Positions 32,705-41,562 are shown, counted from the first letter of the stretch. The stretch is 45,273 bases of DNA from Mesorhizobium sp. (GCF_017306545.1 NZ_JAFKID010000035.1:1-45273); one strand, 5' to 3'. Notes: generated by a model not told the origin, from the letters alone. Made by a program: numbers and translations.

Positions 32705-33546
32705 GCGTCGGCCGTCCGTTGCTTGGCGCGGGCCACGATCTGCGTCGGGTTGACGAATTGCAGCGCGATCACCAGCCAGAACAGCGTCGTCACCATGTAG
32801 ACGACGGCCATGGCGTCGATCGACTGCGGTGCACGCACGCCGGAGGCGAAGACGGCGTAATAGAGGGCGACCACAAGCGTCTGGCTGGTCGGGCCGGCGG
32901 TGAGGAAGGTCAGCTCGAACATGGCGAGCGTGCGCACCAGCACCAGAAGCAGCGCCGCCAGCATGCCCGGCAAAAGCAGCGGCAGCAGGATGCGCGCAAA
33001 CAGGCTGGTGGTGGAGGCGCCGAAGACGCGCGCCGCCTGCTCGACGCGCGGGTCGATCTGCTCGATGAAGGGGATCATGACGAGGACGACGAACGGCACC
33101 GCCGGCACCAGATTGGCCGCCACGACGCCCCAGAAAGTGCCGCCGAGGCCGATCCGGTAGAGCAGCGTGGCGAGCGGGATGCCGTAGGTCAGCGGCGGCA
33201 CCAAGAGCGGCAGCAGGAAGGCCAGCACCACCAGCCGCTTGCCGGGAAAGTCGCGCCGCGCCAGCGCATAGGCGCTGGTGACGCCGACGAGGCCGGAGAT
33301 GACGACCACGGTGAAGACGATCTCGAAGGTGACGATCAGCACCGGGGTGAGCTGGAATTCGCGCCAGGCGCTGAAATACCAGCGCGTCGTCCAGGCGGCG
33401 GGAAGCCATGTGCCCAGCCAGCGCGTGCCGAAGGAGTTGACCAGCACGGCGGCGATGACGCCGATGAGGTTGACGACGAACAGCGCCACCACGGCCCAGA
33501 CGGCGAAGCGCCAGAGGCGGGCGGCAAGGCTTTGATCGCGGATCAT
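32701..33546 (-). CDS. ABC permease, spermidine/putrescine/iron type (PotC-like), uronate operon
   Basis: 281 residues and six predicted membrane helices. The start MIRDQSLAARLWRFAVW at 33546 has GGGGAG six bases upstream; longer frames run into the neighbouring permease. The binding-protein-dependent permease motif is EQAARVFGASTTSLFARILLPLLLPGM. It overlaps uxuB by four bases and lies 6 bases from its partner. Confidence 0.88.
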   Translation of the reverse strand: MIRDQSLAARLWRFAVWAVVALFVVNLIGVIAAVLVNSFGTRWLGTWLPAAWTTRWYFSAWREFQLTPVLIVTFEIVFTVVVISGLVGVTSAYALARRDFPGKRLVVLAFLLPLLVPPLTYGIPLATLLYRIGLGGTFWGVVAANLVPAVPFVVLVMIPFIEQIDPRVEQAARVFGASTTSLFARILLPLLLPGMLAALLLVLVRTLAMFELTFLTAGPTSQTLVVALYYAVFASGVRAPQSIDAMAVVYMVTTLFWLVIALQFVNPTQIVARAKQRTADA

Positions 33547-33551
33547 CTCCC

Positions 33552-34454
33552 CTACCCTTTCGTTCCGGCGACCGGGCCGCGATAGAACAGCGGCCTGAGG
33601 CCCAGGATGGCCAGCACGATGACGAGCTGCACCAGCCCCATGATGATGGCGATCGCCGCGCCCAGCGAATGGTCGTACTGCTCGAAGGCCGCCTGGTAGG
33701 CGGCGATCGAGATCACCCGCGTCGAGCCGGCCGGCGCGCCGAGCAGCACGGCCGAGGGGAAGACCGAGAAGGCCTGCACGAAGGACAGGCAGAAGGTGAC
33801 GGCGAGCCCCGGCAGCAGCAGCGGCAGGAAGATACGGGTGAAGCGCTGCCTTGCCCTGGCGCCCAGCGTCGCCGCCGCCTGCTCCACCGCCGGGTCGATG
33901 CCGGTGACGTAGGAGAGCGTCAGCAGGAAGGCGAAGGGAAAGCCGGTGATGACCAGCGAGGCGAAGACGCCCCAGTAGTTGTTGGTGAGCTTGAGCGGCG
34001 CGCCGAGGATGCCCGCCAGCATCAGCGTGCGGTTGAACCAGCCCTGCGGCCCGAGGAAATTCAGCAGGCCGTCGGCGACGAGCACCGTGCCCAGCGTCAC
34101 CGGCAGCACTAGGATGGTGGTGAGCAGCCGCTGGCGCCGCATCAGGCGGACGCGGAAGGCGATGGGGATCGCCACCACGACGTTGATGATCGTCACCGGC
34201 AGCGCCAGCCAGAGCGTGGCTGCGATCGTCCGGTACTGGAACGGATCGGTGAAGAAGGTGTGGTAGTTGGCGAACCACGGCCCTTCGCGCGGCGTGATCG
34301 AATCGACGAAGCCGTAGGCGAAGGGATAGACGAACAGCGCCAGCATCAGCGCGATGCCGGGCAGTACCAGCAGCGTGGTGCCGTCGAGCCCGCGCGCGGC
34401 CAGCCGCTTGCGCAGCGGCGGCCGCCGCATGACGCCTTGCGCCGCGGCGGCCAT
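33552..34454 (-). CDS. ABC permease, spermidine/putrescine/iron type (PotB-like), uronate operon
   Basis: 300 residues. First helix TLLVLPGIALMLALFVYPFAYGF, then the paired helices and the coupling motif EQAAATLGARARQRFTRIFLPLLLPGLAVTF. The ATG shares one base with the ATPase stop (TGATG). Partner of the PotC-like permease; together they make the channel for the Tat-exported binding protein encoded two genes upstream. Confidence 0.88.
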   Translation of the reverse strand: MAAAAQGVMRRPPLRKRLAARGLDGTTLLVLPGIALMLALFVYPFAYGFVDSITPREGPWFANYHTFFTDPFQYRTIAATLWLALPVTIINVVVAIPIAFRVRLMRRQRLLTTILVLPVTLGTVLVADGLLNFLGPQGWFNRTLMLAGILGAPLKLTNNYWGVFASLVITGFPFAFLLTLSYVTGIDPAVEQAAATLGARARQRFTRIFLPLLLPGLAVTFCLSFVQAFSVFPSAVLLGAPAGSTRVISIAAYQAAFEQYDHSLGAAIAIIMGLVQLVIVLAILGLRPLFYRGPVAGTKG

Positions 34455-35530
34455 CAGGCGGCGTCCCTGAACAGCAGCGTGCGCTCGGCCACGGGCTTCA
34501 GCGATATGGCATGGCCGCGCGCCAGCGGCCGGTCGGCGCGGAAGTAGAGCCGGGCGCCGTCGGCTCCCGTCGCCAGCCCGAACCAGGCGCGGCCGCGATA
34601 TTCGATACTGTCCACGGTCGCGGCGATGCCGTCCGTGCCCTCTTCGGCGACGAGGTCCTCCGGCCGGATGACCACGGTGACGCGGTCGCCCGCCGTGAGC
34701 GGCCCGGCCGGCATGGCTTCGAGGCGGGTGCCGCCGGCCTCGACGACGGCACGGTCGCCGTTCAGGAAAACAATCTTGCCCGGAATGCGCGTTCGAAAAC
34801 CCATGAACTCCGCCACGTCCGGATGGCTCGGGCGCTCGTAAAGGTCCTGCGGCGTGCCGATCTGGCGGATCGCGCCTTCGCGCATCACGACGATGCGGTC
34901 GGCGAGCGACAGCGCTTCGTCCTGGTCGTGGGTGACGTAGATGGTGGTGGCGCCGATCTGGTCGTGGATGCCGCGGATCTCGGCGCGCATCTCCAGCCTC
35001 AGCTTGGCGTCGAGGTTGGACAGCGGCTCGTCCATCAGCACCAGCGGCGGCCGGATGACGACGGCGCGGGCGATCGCCACGCGCTGCTGCTGGCCGCCGG
35101 AAAGCTGGCCGGGCAGCTTGTCTTCCTGCCCTTGCAGCCTGACCAGCGCCAGCGCTTGCTCGATGCGGCGGTTCGCTTCCGCGCCGGTCACGCCCTGCAT
35201 GGCCAGGCCGAAGCCGACGTTCTTGCGCACCGTGAGGTGCGGAAACAGCGCGTAGCTTTGGAACACCATGCCGAAGCCGCGCGCCTCGGGCTGCAAGTCG
35301 TCGATGCGCTTGCCAGCGAGGCGGATCTCGCCGCCGGTCAGGTCGAGCAGGCCGGCCAGGCAGTTCAGCGCCGTCGACTTGCCGCAGCCGGAGGGCCCGA
35401 GCAGGGCGATGAATTCGCCCGGCTCGACGGCGAGGTCGATGCCGTTCAGCGCGTTGTAGGCGCCGAAGGCGCGGCGCACCCCGACGAGTTCGAGGCGTCC
35501 GCCCTCTTTCGATGCGACTTCGTCTGCCAA
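34454..35530 (-). CDS. ABC transporter ATP-binding protein (PotA/FbpC-like), uronate operon
   Basis: 358 residues. Walker [10 protein letters not shown] is at 45-53, the signature LSGGQQQR near 144, Walker [13 protein letters not shown], and the H-loop [18 protein letters not shown]. The C-terminal region (about 250-358) is a TOBE-type regulatory domain. The start [11 protein letters not shown] is 67 bases after the binding-protein stop, with a stem-loop in between. Confidence 0.93.
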   Translation of the reverse strand: MADEVASKEGGRLELVGVRRAFGAYNALNGIDLAVEPGEFIALLGPSGCGKSTALNCLAGLLDLTGGEIRLAGKRIDDLQPEARGFGMVFQSYALFPHLTVRKNVGFGLAMQGVTGAEANRRIEQALALVRLQGQEDKLPGQLSGGQQQRVAIARAVVIRPPLVLMDEPLSNLDAKLRLEMRAEIRGIHDQIGATTIYVTHDQDEALSLADRIVVMREGAIRQIGTPQDLYERPSHPDVAEFMGFRTRIPGKIVFLNGDRAVVEAGGTRLEAMPAGPLTAGDRVTVVIRPEDLVAEEGTDGIAATVDSIEYRGRAWFGLATGADGARLYFRADRPLARGHAISLKPVAERTLLFRDAA

Positions 35531-35558
35531 GCTGTCCTCCGCGCTCGCTGGATAGGCA

Positions 35559-35591
35559 GCCGCCGCGCCTCGGTGACGAAGGCGCGGCGGC
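35559..35591 (-). other. stem-loop between the uronate-operon SBP and ATPase genes
   Basis: Perfect 11-bp arms GCCGCCGCGCC (35559-35569) and GGCGCGGCGGC (35581-35591) with an 11-base loop, placed after the binding-protein gene in the transcript. No T run. Third example of this layout in the window. Confidence 0.6.
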
Positions 35592-35597
35592 GTGACG

Positions 35598-36773
35598 TCA
35601 GCCCTTGGCCGCGCCGATCTTCTGGTCCCAGATGTTGAAGGCCGTCACCATCTTGGCCGGGTCGAGCGGCAGTTCGAGCGGGTTGTTGGCGATCCAGTCC
35701 TCGTATTCGGGCCGGCCGAACTCCTTGATGCAGTCCTGGCTGTCCTGCGGCGCCATCGACAGCGGCACGTCCTTCACCGCCGGGCCGGGATAGAAATAGC
35801 CCTGGTCGTAGGCGATGGCCTGCTGCTTGGGTTCGAGCATGAAGTTCATGACGTCGAGCAGCACCGCCACGCGCTCGTCGGCGATGCCCTTGGGGATGCA
35901 CATGTAGTGCGCGTCCGTCACCCAGTGGAAGCCTTGCAGCTTGCCGACCTTGGCTTCCGCCGGCACGACGCCGAGGGCGCGCGGGTTGATGTCCCAGCCG
36001 GTGGTCGAGACGGTCATGTCGCGGGTGCCCTCGCCGAGTTCCTTCATCACGGCACCGGTGCCGGTGGGGTAGTATTCGACGTTCTTGCCGAGTTCGGCGA
36101 GGTATTCCCAGGTCTTGTCCCAGCCCTTTTCCGGGTCCTTCGGGTCGCTGTCGCCGAGCAGGTAGGGCAGGCCCATCAGAAAGGTGCGCCCCGGCCCGGA
36201 ATTGGCCGGCCGCGCATAGATGAACTTGTTGGGGTTGGCCTTGGTCCAGTCGAGCAGTTCCTGCGCGGTGGTCGGCGGGGTGGCCACCTTGTCGGGCATG
36301 TATTCGACGATCGGCCCGGACGGATAATAGCTGACGATGATGCCCTGATCCTCCGCCAGCCCCTGCATCTTTGCCGCCTGCGGCAGCAGGATGTCGGTGA
36401 GCTTGGGCAGCTCTGCCATATGCGGCTTCAGGTCGACCCACAGATTCAGGCCGATGCCGGCGGCGAGCGCGTCCGTTCCCGTCAGCACGAGATCGAGATC
36501 GACGCGGCCGGCGGCCTGCTGCGCCTGGAGCTTGGCCGGCAGTTCCGGCGACGGCGCCTTGGTGTAGACGAAGCGCGAGACGAAATCGGGCTTGGCGGCC
36601 GCATAGGCGTCGAAGGCGGCCTGCGTCAGCGCGAGGTTGCCGGCGACGTCGACGATGGTGATCTGGAGCGGGCTGGCCGGTTTCTGCGCCGCCGCGAAGA
36701 CCGGGCCGCCGAAGGCGCCGAGCGTGGTGAGGCCGGCGACGCCGCCGAGAAAATGCCTGCGTGTAACTGTCAT
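35598..36773 (-). CDS. ABC transporter extracellular solute-binding protein, Tat-exported, uronate operon
   Basis: 391 residues. A twin-arginine signal TRRHFLGGVAGLTTLGAFG spans about residues 4-27, so export of the folded protein by Tat is predicted. The mature part has the family 1 / PotD-like pattern (LQITIVDVAGNLALTQAAFDAYAAAKPDFVSRFVY, WDKTWEYLAELGKNVEYYPTGTGAVMKELGEG). Two Cys residues (CIPKG, QDCIKEF) are present. Its place between uxaC and the transport genes points to a uronate or uronide ligand, but the family mostly binds polyamines or iron, so this is inference. A stem-loop (GCGGCGG/CCGCCGC, 36795-36813) separates it from uxaC. Confidence 0.85.
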   Translation of the reverse strand: MTVTRRHFLGGVAGLTTLGAFGGPVFAAAQKPASPLQITIVDVAGNLALTQAAFDAYAAAKPDFVSRFVYTKAPSPELPAKLQAQQAAGRVDLDLVLTGTDALAAGIGLNLWVDLKPHMAELPKLTDILLPQAAKMQGLAEDQGIIVSYYPSGPIVEYMPDKVATPPTTAQELLDWTKANPNKFIYARPANSGPGRTFLMGLPYLLGDSDPKDPEKGWDKTWEYLAELGKNVEYYPTGTGAVMKELGEGTRDMTVSTTGWDINPRALGVVPAEAKVGKLQGFHWVTDAHYMCIPKGIADERVAVLLDVMNFMLEPKQQAIAYDQGYFYPGPAVKDVPLSMAPQDSQDCIKEFGRPEYEDWIANNPLELPLDPAKMVTAFNIWDQKIGAAKG

Positions 36774-36794
36774 GGTCGTTTCTCCTCCATTGGC

Positions 36795-36813
36795 GCGGCG
36801 GTTCGTCCGCCGC
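36795..36813 (-). other. stem-loop between uxaC and the uronate-operon SBP
   Basis: Arms GCGGCGG (36795-36801) and CCGCCGC (36807-36813) with a 5-base loop, after the uxaC stop and before a GGAGGAGA ribosome site for the binding-protein gene. It may separate expression of enzyme and transporter. Confidence 0.45.
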
Positions 36814-36819
36814 CTTCTT

Positions 36820-38220
36820 TCACAAGCGGTAGGCTTTCTTGGCGAGGCCGTAAGCGAGGTCGCGGGCGATGGCGTGCGCCTCCTCCTCGTCCAGCCGGTG
36901 ATCGGCGACCAGCCGCGCCAGCCAGGCGCAGTCCACCCGCCGCGCCATGTCGTGCCTGGCCGGTATCGACAGGTAGGCGCGGGTGTCGTCGTTGAAGCCG
37001 ACGGTGTTGTAGAAGCCGGCCGTCTCGGTGGTCGCCTCGCGGAAGCGGCGCATGCCTTCGGGGCTGTCGAAGAACCACCAGGCAGGTCCCAGCATCAGCG
37101 CCGGATAGTGCCCGGCGAGCGGCGCCAGTTCGCGCGAATAGGCCGTTTCGTCGAGCGTGAACAGGATGAGGGTGAGCCGCGGATCGTTGCCGAAGGCGTC
37201 GAGCAGCGGCTTCAGCGCGCGCACATAGTCGGTGCGCTGCGGAATGTCGGCGCCCATGTCCTTGCCGAAGGCGGAAAACAGCATCGGATTGTGATTGCGG
37301 AAGGAGCCGGGGTGAATCTGCATGACGAGGCCGTCGTCGATAGACATTCTCGCCATCTCGGTCAGCATCTGGGCGCGGAAGGTTTCGGCGTCGGCGCCGT
37401 TCCCCCGCCCGGCGGCGACGCGCTCGAACAGCGAGGCCGCCTCCGTCTGCGGCAGGTTTTCCGTGCGCGCGCTCGGGTGGCCGTGATCGGTGGCGGTGGC
37501 GCCGAGGTCCTTGAAATAGGCCCGTCGCGCCCGGTGCGCGGCGAGATAGCCCTGCCAGTCCAGCCGGTTGCCGGTCATCTCGACCAGCCGGCGCACATTG
37601 ACGGCGAAGCCTTCGGCCTCCGGGTCGACGGCGGCGTCCGGCCGATAGGTCGGCACGACGCGGCCGGCCCAGCCGGAGACGCGGACGGCCCGGTGCGAAG
37701 CGAGGTCGTCCAGCGCGCTGTCGGTGGTGGCGATCGCCTCGATGCCGAAGCGCTTGTAAAGCGCGCGCGGCCGCATCTGAGGCTTCGCCAGCGCGGCGGA
37801 AATCGCGTCGTAGAGTGCATCGGCGTTGCCCGGCCCCAGCCGCTCGGAAATGCCGAACACCGTCTCCACCGAATGCTCGAACCACAGCCGCGAGGGCGTG
37901 CCGGCGAACAGGAAGTAGTTTTGCGCGAACAGGCGCCATATCGCCCGCGGGTCGGCCTCGACCGGGCCGCCGTCGCGGCGCGCGATGCCGAGCGCTTCCA
38001 GCTTCACGCCCTGCGAATGCAGCATGCGGGTGACGTAGTGGTCCGGCTTGACGAACAGCGCGGCCGGATCGGGAAACGCCGGGTCGTCCGCGTACCAGGC
38101 CGGGTCCGTGTGGCCGTGCGGCGAGACGATCGGCAGGCCGGCGACGCCGTCGTAGAGCCGCCGCGCGATCGCCCGCGCGCTTTCCTCGATGGGAAGCAGC
38201 CTGTCCGGATGAAGCGCCAT
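36820..38220 (-). CDS. uxaC: uronate isomerase
   Basis: 466 residues, the normal length. It isomerises D-glucuronate to D-fructuronate (and galacturonate to tagaturonate). Amidohydrolase-fold metal motif HGH (His35, His37, in LPIVSPHGHTDPAWYADD), KPDHYVTRMLHSQGV, FWFEHSVETVF-like LWFEHSVETVFGI, and the late TVGFNDDTRAYLSIPARHD motif are UxaC landmarks. First gene of the minus-strand uronate operon; the start at 38220 is about 75 bases from the shared operator. Confidence 0.93.
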   Translation of the reverse strand: MALHPDRLLPIEESARAIARRLYDGVAGLPIVSPHGHTDPAWYADDPAFPDPAALFVKPDHYVTRMLHSQGVKLEALGIARRDGGPVEADPRAIWRLFAQNYFLFAGTPSRLWFEHSVETVFGISERLGPGNADALYDAISAALAKPQMRPRALYKRFGIEAIATTDSALDDLASHRAVRVSGWAGRVVPTYRPDAAVDPEAEGFAVNVRRLVEMTGNRLDWQGYLAAHRARRAYFKDLGATATDHGHPSARTENLPQTEAASLFERVAAGRGNGADAETFRAQMLTEMARMSIDDGLVMQIHPGSFRNHNPMLFSAFGKDMGADIPQRTDYVRALKPLLDAFGNDPRLTLILFTLDETAYSRELAPLAGHYPALMLGPAWWFFDSPEGMRRFREATTETAGFYNTVGFNDDTRAYLSIPARHDMARRVDCAWLARLVADHRLDEEEAHAIARDLAYGLAKKAYRL

Positions 38221-38294
38221 GTCCTCCCGCCCTTCGCACCGCGTTGCAAGCCGACTGCGGTCATTCGCTCCGCATTCGTCTTGGCAAAGACTAA

Positions 38295-38320
38295 CAACTG
38301 ATATACTACTATGTCAATTG
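38295..38320. promoter_or_regulatory. shared GntR operator and divergent promoters of the uronate genes
   Basis: A 26-bp imperfect palindrome, arms of 11 bp with two mismatches; its core is TGATATA-ctac-TATGTCA. It overlaps a -10 TATACT (38302-38307) for the plus-strand gntR-uxuA unit, whose -35 TTGGCA (38281-38286) has a short 15-bp spacer. It also covers a perfect -35 TTGACA (38317-38312) on the minus strand for uxaC. One bound repressor could block both directions. ATAC/GTAT-type half-sites are common for FCD-GntR regulators of uronate use. Confidence 0.7.
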
Positions 38321-38338
38321 CTTTGGGCAGACCGAACC

Positions 38339-39061
38339 ATGCTGGACGAAATCGGGGGAAGACGCGCAGGCCGCAGCCGGCAGCCGGCGCAGAAGACCGT
38401 GCGGCGGGTGACGACGGCCAGCGCCGTGCACGAACATCTGCTAGGCGAGATCCTGTCGCTCAAGCTTCCGCCCGGCACGCTTTTGCCCGAGAAACTGATC
38501 GCCGAGCGCTTCGGCATCAGCCGCACGCCGGTGCGCGAGGCGATCATCCGGCTGGCCGAGGCCGGGCTGGTGGACATTTTCCCGCAGTCGGGCACCTTCG
38601 TGTCGCGCATCCCGGTCGGCGCCATCCCCGAGGCAGTGATGATCCGCAAGGCGCTGGAAGGCGCCACCGTCGAGGCGGCCGCCGAAACGGCGGGGCCGCA
38701 AGGGGTGGCCCGGCTCGACGCCATCATCGCCCGCCAGAAGGCGCTCGCCGGCCTCGGCGACACCAACGGTTTCCACGAGGCGGACGAGGCTTTTCACGAG
38801 GCGATCGCCGAGGTCGGCGGCCATCCCGGCGTGTGGCGGCTGCTCAGGCAGGTCAAGACGCAGATCGACCGCGCCCGTCGCCTCACCCTGCCGGCGCTCG
38901 GCCGCATGGACAGGGTCATCGGCGAGCACGCCGTCATCCGCGACGCCGTCGCCGCCGGCGACCCCGCTGCCGCGCGGGCCGCCATGCTGGATCACCTCAG
39001 TGCCGTCATTCCGGACATCAAGCTCCTGCTGGAGCAGTATCCGGACTACTTCGAAACCTGA
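38339..39061 (+). CDS. GntR family (FCD subfamily) regulator of uronate genes
   Basis: 240 residues from ATG 38339; the frame upstream covers the operator and is rejected. The winged helix has PPGTLLPEKLIAERFGISRTPVREAIIRLAEAGLVDIFPQSGTFVS (about 45-92). The FCD domain has metal-type residues in FHEADEAFHEAIAEVGGHPGVWRL and EHAVIRDAVAAGD. Transcribed with uxuA, 24 bases upstream of it. Likely derepressed by a uronate pathway intermediate, by analogy with UxuR/ExuR/GguR-type regulators. Confidence 0.9.
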   Translation: MLDEIGGRRAGRSRQPAQKTVRRVTTASAVHEHLLGEILSLKLPPGTLLPEKLIAERFGISRTPVREAIIRLAEAGLVDIFPQSGTFVSRIPVGAIPEAVMIRKALEGATVEAAAETAGPQGVARLDAIIARQKALAGLGDTNGFHEADEAFHEAIAEVGGHPGVWRLLRQVKTQIDRARRLTLPALGRMDRVIGEHAVIRDAVAAGDPAAARAAMLDHLSAVIPDIKLLLEQYPDYFET

Positions 39062-39085
39062 TCCAGCGGAAAAGAGAGAAGACAT

Positions 39086-40273
39086 ATGCGCCAGGGATGG
39101 AGATGGTTCGGGCCGGACGCCGGCGTGCCGCTCGATGCCGTGCGCCAGGCCGGCGCCACCGACATCGTCTCGGCGCTGCACGAGGTGCCGATCGGCCGCG
39201 CCTGGACGAAGGCCGAGGTCGCGGCGCGCCGAGACCTGATCGAGACGACGCCGCCCGGCCGTACGCCGCTGACCTGGTCGGTGGTGGAAAGCATTCCCGT
39301 TCCCGACGCGGTCAAGCGCAAGGGCAAGGCGGCGAAGGCCGAGATCGAGGCGTGGATCGCCAGCCTGGAGGCGGTCGCGGCCTGCGGCATCCGCATCGTC
39401 TGCTACAACTTCATGCCGGTGGTCGACTGGACGCGCACCGAACTCGATTTCGTCACGCCGACCGGTTCGACCGCCATGCGCTTCGACCAGCGGCGCTTCG
39501 CCGCCTTCGACCTCCATGTGCTCGCCCGCGAGGGTGCCGAGGCCGACTACACGCCGGCCGAGCGCGATGAGGCCCGCGCCACGCTGGCGACGATGAGCGA
39601 GGCCGAGACGGCCGAGATCGCGCGCATCATCACCTCGGCGCTGCCGGGCTCGACCACCGAGCCGATGACGCTGCCGGGCTTTCGCGAGCGGCTCGCCGCC
39701 TATCGCGGCATCGACGCGGCGCGGCTGCGCGCCAATTTGATCGAGTTCCTCGGAATGGTGGCGCCCGCCGCCGAGGCGCTGGGCGTCTGGCTGACGCTGC
39801 ATCCCGACGACCCGCCGCGGCCGCTGTTCGGCCTGCCGCGCGTCGCCTCGAGCGAGGCCGACTATGCGGCGCTGTTCGACGCCGTGCCGTCCGCCGCCAA
39901 CGGCATGTGCTTCTGCACCGGCAGTCTCGGCGTGCGCGCCGACAACGACCTGCCGGAGATGGCGCGCCGCTTCGCCCCGCGCATCCGCTTCGCCCACCTG
40001 CGCGCCACCAAGCGCGAGGCCGACGGCCTGAGCTTCCACGAAAGCGCGCATCTCGACGGCGACGTCGATATGGTGGCGGTGCTGAAGGAACTGGTGGCCG
40101 AGGACCGCCGCCGCGCCAAGGGCGAAACGATCGTCTTCCGCTCCGACCACGGGCAGCGCATGCTGGACGACCTCGCCAAGCAGACGACGCCCGGCTACCC
40201 GGCCATCGGCCGCCTGCGCGGCCTGGCGGAACTGCGCGGCATTCTCCGCGCGCTGGATGCGCGCCCGGACTGA
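39086..40273 (+). CDS. uxuA: mannonate dehydratase
   Basis: 395 residues. It dehydrates D-mannonate to 2-keto-3-deoxygluconate. Metal-site motifs: the Cys region NGMCFCTGSLG (about 272-282), IRFAHLRATK (His near 303) and FRSDHGQRML (Asp-His near 353). The opening MRQGWRWFGPDAGVPL and VVESIPVPDAVKRK match the family. An AAGAGAGAAGAC purine stretch precedes the ATG. Completes the path uxaC-uxuB-uxuA; no KDG kinase or aldolase gene is seen in the window. Confidence 0.94.
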   Translation: MRQGWRWFGPDAGVPLDAVRQAGATDIVSALHEVPIGRAWTKAEVAARRDLIETTPPGRTPLTWSVVESIPVPDAVKRKGKAAKAEIEAWIASLEAVAACGIRIVCYNFMPVVDWTRTELDFVTPTGSTAMRFDQRRFAAFDLHVLAREGAEADYTPAERDEARATLATMSEAETAEIARIITSALPGSTTEPMTLPGFRERLAAYRGIDAARLRANLIEFLGMVAPAAEALGVWLTLHPDDPPRPLFGLPRVASSEADYAALFDAVPSAANGMCFCTGSLGVRADNDLPEMARRFAPRIRFAHLRATKREADGLSFHESAHLDGDVDMVAVLKELVAEDRRRAKGETIVFRSDHGQRMLDDLAKQTTPGYPAIGRLRGLAELRGILRALDARPD

Positions 40274-40288
40274 GCGGGAACGGCGACC

Positions 40289-40333
40289 GTCTTTCGCGGG
40301 CTGCGCCCTATGCGATTATCGCCCGCGGAAGAC
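40289..40333. terminator. stem-loop between convergent uxuA and doeB
   Basis: 13-bp arms (40289-40301 and 40321-40333; 12 of 13 matched) with a 19-base loop, lying between two convergent genes. It could serve both directions; T runs are short. Confidence 0.5.
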
Positions 40334-40395
40334 AGGACGGGCTATCACCGCCCGGTCCGAAACGATGCCGCCCGTCGTTGTCCCTTCCCGCCGGC

Positions 40396-41400
40396 TCACG
40401 CCGGCGCGGCGATCACCGAAACGCAGTCGCCGGCCTTGACCAGCCCCGGAAAATGCCGTGCCGCCAGAACCCCGTCCATCTTGGCGAAAAGTTCCTGCGG
40501 CGCGGTGCCGGTGCGGCCGGTGCCGTGGATGCGGGCGATGACGCTTCCCTTCTTCACCGGGTCGCCGAGATCGATCATCGTCTCGATCATGCCGTCCTCC
40601 TCGGCGAAGGAGAAGCAGTCGCCGTCCGGCATGTCGAGCCACTGGGTTTTCTGTCGCTCGACCGCGCCAGCCACGATGCCGCTATGGCGAAGCACGTTCA
40701 GGATGCCGCGCCGGGCGATGCGCACCGTCTCCGCGCGGGATGTTCCTCCACCGCCCAATTCCGTGGTGACGAACACCTTGCCCATCTCCTCGGCGGCGGT
40801 GTCGTACATGCCGACCGCGTCGATCTCCAGCATCTTCACCGACCAGGGTGCCGAGAACGCCTCCACCGCCGCGAAAGCTTTCGCCTCCTGCTCCTTGTCG
40901 GGGAGAATGTGCGCCGCGCAGAACGGCACGAAATCGAGTGTCCTGCCGCCGGAATGGAAGTCGAAGACAAGGTCGGCGCGCGGCAGGAGTTCGCGCTGGA
41001 AATAGTCGGCGATCTTTGCCGTCACCGTGCCGTCCGGCTGCCCCGGAAAGGCGCGGTTCATGTTGCCCTTGTCGATCGGCGAGGTGCGCGTGCCGGCGCG
41101 GAAGGCCGGATAGTTCATCGCCGGCACGACGATGACGGTGCCGGACACGTTTTGCGGTTCCAGCGTGCGGGCAAGCTCGTAGAGCGCCAGCGGGCCTTCG
41201 TATTCGTCGCCGTGATTGGCGCCGGTGAGCAGCGCGGTGGGGCCGCTGCCGTTTTTGATCACGCAGATCGGGATCATCACCGAGCCCCAGGCGGAATCGT
41301 CGCGGCTGTAGGGCAGGCGCAGGAAGCCGTGCTGCACGCCGTCGCGGTCGAAATCGACGGTCGGAGAAATGGGCGAGGGGCGGAGATTCTTGTCGATCAT
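40396..41400 (-). CDS. doeB: N-alpha-acetyl-L-2,4-diaminobutyrate deacetylase (DoeB/EutE)
   Basis: 334 residues of the succinylglutamate desuccinylase/aspartoacylase zinc carboxypeptidase family. It removes acetate from N-alpha-acetyl-diaminobutyrate, the product of ectoine opening by DoeA. Zinc motif NHGDEYEG (His63, Glu66) and DFHSGG (His149) are present, with RAGTRTSPIDKGNMNRAFPG between. The ATG at 41400 follows a composite palindromic element after doeA. Last gene of the ectoine operon; order and neighbours make the assignment secure. Confidence 0.9.
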   Translation of the reverse strand: MIDKNLRPSPISPTVDFDRDGVQHGFLRLPYSRDDSAWGSVMIPICVIKNGSGPTALLTGANHGDEYEGPLALYELARTLEPQNVSGTVIVVPAMNYPAFRAGTRTSPIDKGNMNRAFPGQPDGTVTAKIADYFQRELLPRADLVFDFHSGGRTLDFVPFCAAHILPDKEQEAKAFAAVEAFSAPWSVKMLEIDAVGMYDTAAEEMGKVFVTTELGGGGTSRAETVRIARRGILNVLRHSGIVAGAVERQKTQWLDMPDGDCFSFAEEDGMIETMIDLGDPVKKGSVIARIHGTGRTGTAPQELFAKMDGVLAARHFPGLVKAGDCVSVIAAPA

Positions 41401-41424
41401 TTTACGTTCCATTCCGATGGGTAT

Positions 41425-41562
41425 CCCCTCTCTGTCTCGGCTCCGCCGAGCCACCTCTCCCCGGAGGGGCGAGGAACCCGAGCTGGAAAAGCGTCGGCAT
41501 CACGGCAGCGGTTCCTCCCCCCGCTTGGGGGGAGGTGGCGCGCGAAGCGCGACGGAGAGGGG
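41425..41562. repeat. composite palindromic element between doeA and doeB
   Basis: 138 bp with inverted ends CCCCTCTCTGTC (41425-41436) and GACGGAGAGGGG (41551-41562; one mismatch). Inside each half are two hairpins in mirror order: GGCTC-cgcc-GAGCC (41439-41452) and a CCTCtCCCC/GGGGcGAGG stem (41454-41474) on the left; a CCTCCCCCC/GGGGGGAGG stem (41514-41535) and a small GC hairpin on the right. Same architecture as the two elements below, but with a different interior, so a separate subfamily. Confidence 0.8.
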
